Shown piece after piece: positions 28,701 to 40,700 of a DNA stretch of 64,000 nucleotides. Below the pieces are notes generated by a model. That model did not search any database. It saw only the letters and a program-made list of their open reading frames with translations, and was not told the origin of the DNA. Location of the stretch: contig OW386291.2 of the NCBI GenBank assembly GCA_936432065.2, forward strand, positions 27,567,821-27,631,820, written 5' to 3'. The stretch's first letter is position 1, and each line of letters begins with the position of its first letter. Origin of the DNA: Rutpela maculata. Its lineage: Eukaryota > Arthropoda > Insecta > Coleoptera > Cerambycidae. Position numbers and translations under genes: made by a program.

Positions 28701-31700
28701 CGCAACTCTTGCCAACCGTTGCATTCCCTAAACGCATCCATTATCTGCATTTTTTGTTTTTGGTACAATTATTCTGTTGATATTTTGTTTTTCTTTTGTT
28801 ACTATGTGCATTATTGGTGTGCAACTTTGCTGCTACCATTACTGTTGTTATGTTATGTAGCTGTTTTAGGTTTCATTCGACTGGTGAGAGGACCACGGTC
28901 GAACCGATCGAATTCATTCGAATCGGCAATCTGATCACTGGTCCACGTAGCTCGTTTTAAGATGCGACCGCCGTTCTGCACATAGGCGTTCGATTTCGTT
29001 CATTGCAGGTGCGCCCATGATGGTCCCAGTCGAATATAACCTTAGAAGTCTTTAATCAATGAAATAGATTTTTGATACAGTGTCTTTTAACATTTATTTT
29101 TCTAATTTATTTTACCTTCATAAAAATTGGTAATTAAAACATAATAATTATTTTTGAAAAAAAAAGTGAATGCTTAATTTAATTGCGGAAGCATTTTTTG
29201 CGAATATCATTCATCGGTATTTTTTCAAGACTCATATTGCATTATTTAATAGAATTTATTTCTGAGGCGGCAGAGTGTGGCAAAAAAATTAATGAATCCA
29301 TTTTGTTCAGTTTCTTATGCACTTTTCGAATTTAATATTGAAATTAAAAAAAACATATACCAAGTTTGTTTTCTTGAAGAACTAAAACATCTTTTTCAAA
29401 TACGCACCTGAATTTTTTTGCGTGTGACACAAGTACACTTGCTTTCATAAGTCCATAAGAAGGGTTGCTACTCATTATGGACTAGATAAAAGCACTGTTC
29501 TACGAGTAAAGAAGAGGTGAGAATGTAGAAGAACGCACTACCGGGCGTCAAAATGACGCGACACCAATTTATTTCTCAGGGGGCGCCAGTCGCGTATTAC
29601 CCCGTTCTTCTACTTCCCAGGCGGGTTCGAGATAAGATGACTTCGGTAGCCGAAAAGCGGGACCAAGGCTGCACTACCACAGATCGGAAACTACGCTCTC
29701 TCTGGACCCGAATTCCCTCGTTAGGGGTTTAGGCACCTCTTAATTTCCTGAATTTTTGCATAAAAAAATCCCAACCGAAGAATTTCTCTGCGGAGGGATT
29801 AGTTTTGGTACGCGAAAATCACGTTTTGGTCCATTAATAACGGAATATATTTCTCAAAAAACGCATAAAAAAATCCCTATCAAACCTTCGTAAAGCAACC
29901 AGAAGGTCGAACGTTAATGCGAATTAACTCGACACATCCGGCTTTCTCTACGAAAGTTCCAGGGATTATAGACCGTCAACAGGCCTCAAGATCAATTAAG
30001 AAATATTAGTTCAAAGAATCCGTTTATTTAACAGAATTGGTTATACAAAATTCTCAAGAAAGAATCGTGCCTTCCCCAATCAAGGTAGTGACTTTCAGAC
30101 CATACAAGCGAGAGCGCTCACGCTAACGATCGATTAGGTAGAAAAGATTCATACGTACCTTCTCAAAATCAAAATGTGAGCTTTTAGAATCATTTCAGAC
30201 TCTGGGTAAATGAATAATTAAGGCTGACTGAAATTAACTTAAAAAAGTTTTACTAAATGAATTTAGTTTCGCTAGAGACTACCTAGCTTTAAAGTTCTTG
30301 TATCGTGGAGATTCACGTACTCAAACACATTCAGAGGACTTATTACTGCATAAGTTGAGTGGCGTTCGATCAGTCCACGACTTACTAACCCTTATCACAG
30401 TCGATTGATAATATCGATTTGGCAGCGTCTCACCTTCGAGCGACTATTAGGCAAAATTGAATTTTTTGATTTTTATGCACAAGGCGTTTTCCTCTATAAC
30501 TTTGTCATTTGAAAAGCCCCGTTATTGGCTTTTCTACCATCGCTTTGTCTGGACTACTCAACGCGCTCGACCAAATTGCGAGCCGCTGGGTCAATCCAAA
30601 CTCTTTCCATGCGAGAAACCGGCCTTGTACATGTGCATTGATTTTTATCAATTTTTGCTTATCGGCACTACGCCGGCTTTGACAAAATCTTCTATTTTGC
30701 CTTTTGGATGCAGTGCATCGTTAAAATTTTATGCTCATACTTTAGAATTGTGCTTTCAATGATCGTACCTCAAAGGTCAATGTCTTTGGTTGAGGAATAA
30801 AAAATAAAAAATAATTTAAAGTATATTTTCGTGGTACTTTTTAAACTGACTTCGTGGTACTTTTGAAAAATCCAGTTTAAGACCAATTTTAGCGTACTTT
30901 TGAAAAATCGATTTTCGAGCCAAATTTCAAGGTACTTTTGAAAAACTAATCTGCGGGTGAAATTTTGGCGTACTTTTGAAAAATCGATTTTCAAGCCAAA
31001 TTTCAAGGTACTTTTGAAAAGTTAATCCGCGGGTGAAATTTTGGCGTACTTTTGAAAAATTGATTTTCAAGCCAAATTTCAAGGTACTTTTGAAAAGTTA
31101 ATCTGCGGGTGAAATTTTGGCGTACTTTTGAAAAATCGATCTTCAAGCCAAATTTCAACGCAGTTTTGAAAAATTAGTCTGCAAGTGAAACTTTGGCGTA
31201 CTTTCGATAAATCGATTCCTGGGCCAAATTTTGACGCCCTTCCAAAAATATTATTTTTCAAAGTCCAATTTATGGTACCTTTGAAAAAGTATACTATTCA
31301 TAAATCTTTGTCATTATATACTTCTACTCTGATATTCTGAACCAAAAACATTTTTCCTAAGTGAAAATTCGGTGTTTCTTCGAATTTTCGCCTGGTCATT
31401 TCCAACGCCTTATAGAACCCAAAACGGTCCTTGTGGACTGATCTGCGCCTCTGCAGACTCCCAAAAATGTCTTTAAATGAAATTTTTGCCTAAGTCGAAT
31501 TTTGATTATGTCTTCAACTTAAGACGATTTTGGAGAGTTCTACAACACTCCCCTCCTTTGGTTGAATCTTTTCTACTCATCGATCGCCTTTAATTTCCAT
31601 ATTCACTTGTATGTCTGTATGCCTTCATTTGACGGTCTGACCTATGTACAGATGTTTAAAAAATAACGGCCTTAATTGGGGCAGACGGCTGATTCGCCTA

Positions 31701-34700
31701 TCTAACTTAAAAATAAATACATTTTTAAACAATACGACAAGTTGATACAACATTTTTATCAACTTAATTACACCCGCGTCGAGGTGCGAAGCGAAGCGTA
31801 GCACAATTTTGATTAGCGTCCACTCTCACTAACTCGTTGCACTCGCTTTTTTGCCCTGGTCTCGCTCTTGCTTAACTTCGGTCCTTTCTAGAAGAGGCTG
31901 TCTATATCTCCATGCCGCAGCTTGGACGGTCCTCGCCTTTGAGTTCCAGACTTCACCATGCCGCGCCCTTGCGACAGGCTGGGTCATCTTTCCATTTTTG
32001 CACATGGAAAATGCAGTTCTGCAACTAGATTGACTTTTTAGCAAGTCGTCGACTGGAACGCGTCGACTAACAAACACAATGTGTTGTTTTTAATGAAATA
32101 TTTTTTTAACATGAATTTTGTTAACTTATAATGGTTAGAAATTGGTTCTTCGTAAGGTAGATTGAATCGGCTTACGATACTCGTGCGGTCATCACTACTT
32201 TGTGAAAAAAGTATAAAAAAAATAAAAAAAAAAAAATTGAAGCGTCTTCTTGAGCGAAGAACGGCTTCTGAAACTCGTCTCGTAGTTTCTCCTTCGTAAG
32301 GTAGATTAAATCGGCTTACGATACTCGTGCGGTCATCACGACTTGTGAAAAAAGTATAAAAAAAAAAAAAAAATTGAAGCGTCTTCTTGAGCGAAGGACG
32401 GCTTCTGAAACTCGTCTCGTAGTTTCTACTTCGTAAGGTAGATTAAATCGGCTTACGATACTCGTGCGGTCATCACGACTTGTGAAAAAAGTATAAAAAA
32501 AAATTGAAGCGTCTTCTTGAGCGAAGAACGGCTTCTGAAACTCGTAGTTTCCATTTGGGGTATACGTTAATTTTGTTGACTTAAAATGATTAAAATTGAA
32601 GTTGTCTTCTTGCATAAGAAAAACAGCTTCCGAAACTCGTACTGATTCGTACTTATGCCTACGTCCATTACTCGAACTTGGCGGCTCTCGCTCTTGAGAA
32701 GCTAGGCTTACCGGATCGCGCTCTTGCGTCGGGTTCGCCGTCTTTCCATGTCTGCTCATGGAGTAGACTTTAAATTTTCGATTCGACCGCATATAGGTCA
32801 AAATCGCTACTTAGAATTTTGAGAAAAAATATAAAAAAAAGCGAAAACGGCTATTAGCCGTGGTCGACCTCAGAAATATCTAGAGGTGACTCTTCTATGT
32901 CTGGCTCATCTCGAGCATCATCGGGATCTCGACTTATTACATCCTGCTCATCTTGAGCTCTTGCGGGAACATTGATTTGAACTAGTGTGGTATCGCTACG
33001 TCGCTCTGACCTGGGCGCGATCTCATTGTCTGATGAGGAAGCGTCGTCACTAAGATGAGTTTCATCCGGACTATCTTCTGATTCTTCAGACAATTCCAAT
33101 TCAACATCGGGGTCTCCCTTAGGTGCCGGCCTGATGGCATCGACATGTAATCTCGTCGAAGTTATCCCCTTGTGAATGAGGTAAACTTCATTGGACAATC
33201 TCTTTAAAACCTTGTGTGGCCCACTCCACGACGGTGTGAAGGTATGATCCTTCCTGATCCTTTTAGTCATTACCATATCTCCCACTTTATATACGACCGG
33301 CGTTACCGCCACTTTGGGCGCGTAACGCCATTGGTAATTTGTTTGATTTTTACGAATCTCCTTGACTCTTTCAAGGCGGGGAACGTCCGCTTGATTACGA
33401 CGTTCTTGTCTATAAGCGAACATATTCCAATCACCAATCTGCGGTAATTCATAACCGAGTACTACGAAACTGGGCGTATGCCCCGTAGCGGCGTTTTTTC
33501 TTGTTCTCAAGATATATGCCATCTGACTAACATGTCGATCCCACTCGTCGTTGGGTGAACCATATAATAAGGTTTTTAAGATCTTCTTAGCTTCTTGCAC
33601 CCTCCTTTCTATTGGATTTGCCTGTTGGTGGTAAGCTGCTGTGAAGAATCTTTCAATATTGTTACGTGTACAGAACGTATCGTAAAAGCCGGAATTGAAG
33701 TGGCCTCCCTGGTCGGAAATGATGACCCTCGGAACGCCATATCTCGCCACTAGTTCCTCTTCGATAAATTGTGCTATTGTTTTTTCACTGACTTGGGTGA
33801 ACGCCTTGGCTTCGACCCACTTACTAAATACATCCTCTACCATTAATATATATCGGTTATCTGCATCTTTGGTTCGCTGAAGCGGTCCGATTACATCGAC
33901 GCTTAGAACTTCGAACGGATGCGATGGAGCATGGCTTCTGAGAGGAGCCTTTGGTTGTGACTGTCTGCTTTTTACGGAATTACAAATAATGCACTCATTT
34001 AAATATTTGTTAACTAGTCTCGACAAATTATTAAAATAATAGCGGCCCGAGATGATTCTAACAGTTTCATCGCGGCCGGGGTGACCTACTTCCGGTCGGT
34101 CGTGAAAATGAGATATTACTCTCATGACCATACGTTTTGGTACGTATAATTTTTCTTTGACATTTTCGCCTCTCGTCCAAAGTGTTCCGCCTATCACTTG
34201 TCGTGTATTGACGAATTTCACCTCTGCCTCGGTTTTATTTGCTTGTCGCACTAGAGTATTCCATCGTTCAATTTGGTCTTGGATATCTCTGGAGTGCGTT
34301 TGCGCTTCTCTGACCTGATCGTTTAATTCCAATGTGGTAATCACTGATATTCGTTCCTTGTACGAGAATTTTGGTGGATACATCCTTTCCTCTTCGTCGT
34401 TTGCTTCGACGTTTGGACCTTGAGGATTCCTGCTAAGATAGTCTGCCAATATATTTTCCTTGCCGGGACAATGTTCTATGGTGAAGCTGTATTCCTGAAG
34501 TAATAATGACCAACGTGTAAATTTTGTTTTCTCGTCCTTATGCTTATTTAACCATAGTAAAGCTCGATTGTCGGTTTTGACTATAAATGGACGGTCTGCC
34601 AAATATATTTTGTATTTCCTTATATAATTAACGACGCTCAAACATTCCAATTCATTGATATGGTATTTTCTCTCCGTCGGAGATAACGTATTACTAGCAT

Positions 34701-37700
34701 AAGAGACGATGTGCTTCTGGTCATTATCCCCCAATTGATATAATACTGCAGATAATCCTATTAAGGATGCGTCCGTCTGCAGTATGAACATTTTATTGAA
34801 ATCTGGCCGGTGCAGTCCTAGAGGTTTATTTAATACCTCTTTCAGTAGGATAAAGGATTCTTGGGCTTCTGTATTCCACTTATAGCGCCAGTCCTTCGAG
34901 AGTAGTCGGGTCAAGGGCTTAGTAATTATTGCAACATTAGGGATATATTCACGTACCCAATTACATAGGCCAAGGAAACTCTGAAGCTGGCGCCTTGTCG
35001 TAGGCACAGGATAGCTCTGTATCTGCAGAATATGTTTTTCTAAAGGTTGAGTAGTATTGGCATTTATCTTATGTCCAAGATAGGTTATACTAGATGTGGC
35101 TACCACACATTTTTCTGGTGACACTTTTAAATTATGTAAACGTAGGCGTTCAAAGACGGCTCTCAGATGGTTTACATGCTGATTTATATTTTCACTGTAG
35201 ATGATAATATCATCGAGATATACTTTGCAGAAATGATGCAAGTAGCCGGTCAATACGTCTCTTGCCATAAATTTTTGGAATGTACATGGAGCGGTCTTCA
35301 ATCCGAAAGGCATCACGTTAAATCGGTAAGATGCTCCATCTAATGTTGTAAACGTAGAATAGTTTTTTGACGACTCCTCAAGAGGGATTTGCCAATATCC
35401 GCTCTTGAGGTCCAACACCGTAAATATGTTGGCGTTTCCTAGATCCTTTATACTCTCGTATATCTTAGGTAAGACGGATGCTTCGTCTTCCGTTACTTCA
35501 TTTAAGTGACGATAATCAATGCAGAAGCGAGGCTTCTTGCCGGGCCTTTCAATTATTATGGGAGGCGAACTGTACTGAGCGGTACTCGGTTCTATGACGC
35601 CGGCTTTCAGCATCTCTTCAATTTGATCGTACATAACTTTTTTCTTAGAAGGAGACATGGGGTAGGGTTTGATATTGAACGGGCGGTCGTCTTTAACTTT
35701 TATTTTATGTTTCGTTGTCACCGTGGTAGCTTGGGTAGGCACCGCGGTGAACAATTCAGCGAATTCCTCGAATAGAGGTTTTAAATTATCGTTTCCGATG
35801 ATCAGTTCTTCGGGAAGCCGGCATTGCTTCCTTGCTTGATGTGCCGCTTGATTCCAGAAGACGGTTATTCGCTCTTCGGTGCCGACGTAGACACATTTAC
35901 GTTGATAATCGAATACGACATTGTGAGCATATAAAAAGGGGGCTCCCAGAATGAGCTCTTCGTTTAAATTTTGAATGACCTGAAACGTGGTCTGAAAGGG
36001 TACATCTAGTACATTAACGTTTATGGTCGTAGTCCCGAGGGATTCTACTAAACCATCGCCACAAGCCATAACAAAAGTTTGGGGAGCTGTAAGTTGATCA
36101 ATGTCGTTCAAAAATTTCGGTTGGATAATATTCCTTGTCGAACCTGTATCCAATAAAGCGTTAACCGCTCGATTATTAATTATAATCTTAATGCGAGGCA
36201 GAGGGAAAGCGTCGTTGGTTTGATTGATAGATTCTAATGGAGTGAATCGGTGGGGAGATAGGTTGACTTCTTGATCCTTAAACAGGTAATTAAGGTCAGG
36301 AAGGTCATCGAAGTTTTTTAATTTAAACTTCTTGCTTCGGAGCTTCCTCGAGGGTCGCTTCGAGCCTGCTGGGGCCTGGTAGGCGGGGCTGGTACAGTTC
36401 GGCCTGGGCCATCGCCTCTGACCCCCGCTTGGTTTCCCGTATTCATATTACGATAGGGATTGTTTGGGCATTCCGCATGAAAATGCCACTGCTCCGTTGG
36501 GCAATATCTGCAAGGGCGATACGGGACTCGGGAGTTCCTTACGTCTCCAGTACCCCTTCTCGGTATATCCCCTCTAGGCAGCGAGGAAATATTATTTGCA
36601 AAATGCACCCTTGGTGCTGGCGGATTATCTCTTCTTTGAGATCCATTGAATGGTGTCCTAGATGCACCAAAGGAACTGGAGGACGGCTTCGCTAATGCGG
36701 AGGGTTCCGTTCTCCAGTTACTGCTCGATTGCTGATTCCCTTGAGCTGAAGCGGTAGAGGTGGACGCTTCTCGGTCTTTGCTTTTTTTTGCATTTTGCAG
36801 AATCTCGAATTCTTTATTCTCATCCATAATTTTGGCCATTTGTTCGGTCATCGTCACTAGTGTATTTGTATCTAGTATGACGGCACTCTTTAGGAGCATT
36901 TTCATATCAGGTCTCAACTGATTGAAGATGGTAGCCGCCTTCATCGCCTCCGGCTTAAACGGATCGATCCTCTTGAAGAGGCATACCTTCCTGGAAATAA
37001 ATACTGACGTATTTTCCTCGGCATCTTGTTTCTTGCCATATAAATTAGCTACTGCTTCGGTGAGTACTTCACCTGAATCATAACGGCTTCTGAACCGCTC
37101 GAGGAATAGAGGATACGTGGTAATTAGGGTTCGATATTGTTCGAACCATTTCTTAGCATCATCTTTGAGCTGTTCTGATATTTTATATAGTCGGTCGTTA
37201 TCCTGCGTAATTCGTACTCGGACGAAAAATTCCTCCATTTGATAAATGAAGGTTTCAGGGTCTTCGTGTTCGAAGCCATGAAATTCCGCATTTGGATGCT
37301 TCGACCGATACTTATGCTCGTGCGTGGCTTCGCTTAGAGCTTTGGCAAGACCTGCTGCCATTTGGGCGAACACTTGTTCTGAGGAGGGCTGTATGACTCC
37401 TTCAGTGGTACTCGGGCCAACCCCCGAACTACCCAGTACATCCTCCGCGCACGGCCTCTCTAACCCTCTAGAGACGTTGTCCATCACAGATGTCGGCTCG
37501 TCGTAAAACTGGAAAGGCGTTGATTCATCCATATCCTTTCCAGAAAGCCCTGCTGACTAACAACGCCCCACGTTGGGCGCCATGTAGAAGAACGCACTAC
37601 CGGGCGTCAAAATGACGCGACACCAATTTATTTCTCAGGGGGCGCCAGTCGCGTATTACCCCGTTCTTCTACTTCCCAGGCGGGTTCGAGATAAGATGAC

Positions 37701-40700
37701 TTCGGTAGCCGAAAAGCGGGACCAAGGCTGCACTACCACAGATCGGAAACTACGCTCTCTCTGGACCCGAATTCCCTCGTTAGGGGTTTAGGCACCTCTT
37801 AATTTCCTGAATTTTTGCATAAAAAAATCCCAACCGAAGAATTTCTCTGCGGAGGGATTAGTTTTGGTACGCGAAAATCACGTTTTGGTCCATTAATAAC
37901 GGAATATATTTCTCAAAAAACGCATAAAAAAATCCCTATCAAACCTTCGTAAAGCAACCAGAAGGTCGAACGTTAATGCGAATTAACTCGACACATCCGG
38001 CTTTCTCTACGAAAGTTCCAGGGATTATAGACCGTCAACAGGCCTCAAGATCAATTAAGAAATATTAGTTCAAAGAATCCGTTTATTTAACAGAATTGGT
38101 TATACAAAATTCTCAAGAAAGAATCGTGCCTTCCCCAATCAAGGTAGTGACTTTCAGACCATACAAGCGAGAGCGCTCACGCTAACGATCGATTAGGTAG
38201 AAAAGATTCATACGTACCTTCTCAAAATCAAAATGTGAGCTTTTAGAATCATTTCAGACTCTGGGTAAATGAATAATTAAGGCTGACTGAAATTAACTTA
38301 AAAAAGTTTTACTAAATGAATTTAGTTTCGCTAGAGACTACCTAGCTTTAAAGTTCTTGTATCGTGGAGATTCACGTACTCAAACACATTCAGAGGACTT
38401 ATTACTGCATAAGTTGAGTGGCGTTCGATCAGTCCACGACTTACTAACCCTTATCACAGTCGATTGATAATATCGATTTGGCAGCGTCTCACCTTCGAGC
38501 GACTATTAGGCAAAATTGAATTTTTTGATTTTTATGCACAAGGCGTTTTCCTCTATAACTTTGTCATTTGAAAAGCCCCGTTATTGGCTTTTCTACCATC
38601 GCTTTGTCTGGACTACTCAACGCGCTCGACCAAATTGCGAGCCGCTGGGTCAATCCAAACTCTTTCCATGCGAGAAACCGGCCTTGTACATGTGCATTGA
38701 TTTTTATCAATTTTTGCTTATCGGCACTACGCCGGCTTTGACAAAATCTTCTATTTTGCCTTTTGGATGCAGTGCATCGTTAAAATTTTATGCTCATACT
38801 TTAGAATTGTGCTTTCAATGATCGTACCTCAAAGGTCAATGTCTTTGGTTGAGGAATAAAAAATAAAAAATAATTTAAAGTATATTTTCGTGGTACTTTT
38901 TAAACTGACTTCGTGGTACTTTTGAAAAATCCAGTTTAAGACCAATTTTAGCGTACTTTTGAAAAATCGATTTTCGAGCCAAATTTCAAGGTACTTTTGA
39001 AAAACTAATCTGCGGGTGAAATTTTGGCGTACTTTTGAAAAATCGATTTTCAAGCCAAATTTCAAGGTACTTTTGAAAAGTTAATCCGCGGGTGAAATTT
39101 TGGCGTACTTTTGAAAAATTGATTTTCAAGCCAAATTTCAAGGTACTTTTGAAAAGTTAATCTGCGGGTGAAATTTTGGCGTACTTTTGAAAAATCGATC
39201 TTCAAGCCAAATTTCAACGCAGTTTTGAAAAATTAGTCTGCAAGTGAAACTTTGGCGTACTTTCGATAAATCGATTCCTGGGCCAAATTTTGACGCCCTT
39301 CCAAAAATATTATTTTTCAAAGTCCAATTTATGGTACCTTTGAAAAAGTATACTATTCATAAATCTTTGTCATTATATACTTCTACTCTGATATTCTGAA
39401 CCAAAAACATTTTTCCTAAGTGAAAATTCGGTGTTTCTTCGAATTTTCGCCTGGTCATTTCCAACGCCTTATAGAACCCAAAACGGTCCTTGTGGACTGA
39501 TCTGCGCCTCTGCAGACTCCCAAAAATGTCTTTAAATGAAATTTTTGCCTAAGTCGAATTTTGATTATGTCTTCAACTTAAGACGATTTTGGAGAGTTCT
39601 ACAACAAGAACAAGAAGGGACCGTGACTAGAAGGCCGTGTTTGGGAAGACCCAAAATTTCAAACGCGGAGCAGGACGGAGCCCTTTTGAGTAATATAAGA
39701 GAAAACCCCTTCAATAAGGCCAGACAAAATATTAAAATTTTTTAAATAAATTTGTATCTATTTCATGTTCGTTCTAATTAAATTTTAATTAAACGTCAAT
39801 GTCATCTTTAACCTAATTCCAAAATTATCCGTTCACACAGCTAAAATTTTGCAAAGTCGTTGTTACTTAATTTTGAATATGTATGCGAAAGTTTTGAAAG
39901 CAAGTGTACTTATTCAGGATCACCAGTGTATTATATATGCCAAATATGCACCTACTATTCCATTTCCTTACACAGCAGCAAGCAAAAGAACTTTTGACAA
40001 GAATACATGAAACACCCTGTATTTCAGCTACGAGGGCCCAACTAGTTTTTTCTATGGATGATTAAGATTACCCTCGGTGTGCCTGTTTTCTCGTGAAACA
40101 CCCTGTATATTACAAGGATAAACATTATATTGGCAATGGTTGTGCTGAATATCTAAAGTGTTACCAAATCTTTATTTATTTTACTAAAATCGTTGAGTGA
40201 AACTTTTCACTCAACACTAAAATAAAACAAAAAATGAATATTAATACTCACATTATGTTTGATTAACTCTTTGTCTTCCTCGTCTAGTCCGATTCCTTTT
40301 TTTGATAGGTCCCCCTCAATAGTGTATATTTTTTTAATACAATTTGCATCCTTTTCTTTAATTTTTTCGAACACCTTAAATGAATAGGAAATATGTACTA
40401 AAGGTAGCTATCTAAATCGAATTATACAGTGTGTCCCGTTTCAAGTGGACACACCTTGATATTTCGGTTATTATGCGACACATCGATTTAGAAGACTTCA
40501 AGGGGCATCTTTTTATGTGTTTCAATATATTTCCAATTGTCACACCAAAAATGAGATTTTTCTATAATTTATTTAGTGTTAGAGATACAGTAAAAATTTG
40601 TTAAGAAAAGTTGTTCACAAACAAAAAATACTCCTACGAATTTCATCAAAGTATGAAAATTTTGATCATTTTTAAAACTTTTGCAATACTCAAAATCAGT

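Larger units (their letters stand above)
29524..39606 (-). mobile_element. Ty3/gypsy LTR retrotransposon, apparently intact, 10.1 kb
   Basis: Two 2024-bp LTRs (TG...CA) at 29524-31547 and 37583-39606 flank gag and pol on the minus strand, with 4-bp duplication AGAA at 29520-29523 and 39607-39610. The order PR-RT-RNase H-IN marks Ty3/gypsy. A primer site matches the 3' end of tRNA-Lys(CUU). The polypurine tract is AAAGGAGGGGAG. No env-like ORF is seen. By eye the LTRs are identical, including all three ORFs within them, which implies a recent insertion. Confidence 0.95.
29436..39906 (+). mobile_element. Tc1/mariner remnant, split by the gypsy insertion
   Basis: The ends are inverted: CACTTGCTTTC at 29436 and GAAAGCAAGTG ending at 39906, each bordered by TA (29434-29435, 39907-39908). 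The empty-site sequence acaag-TA-cttattc is preserved at 17124-17137. Without the gypsy element it would be only about 385 bp. It encodes a fragment of a helix-turn-helix transposase (39610-39745), so it is an internally deleted copy. Confidence 0.85.
29190..40115. repeat. Old dispersed repeat R, copy split by mariner and gypsy
   Basis: The outer flanks 29190-29435 and 39907-40115 together reconstruct, in reverse, the repeat seen uninterrupted at 16900-17795. Shared strings include cctgaatttttttgcgtgtg / cctggatttttttgtgagtg and ggatcaccagtgtattata / the reverse of 17106-17124. The outer right end reads acagggtgttt in the reverse direction. Confidence 0.75.

Noticed and set aside
30457..30762. 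101-codon ORF in the LTR (also at 38516-38821) as a gene
   Set aside because: It is duplicated only because both LTRs are identical; it overlaps no known LTR-encoded protein and is antisense to the element.
32316..32801. 161-codon ORF as a possible envelope gene of the gypsy element
   Set aside because: It lacks signal peptide, cleavage site and membrane anchor, and its end is a read-through of the ~140-bp tandem units.
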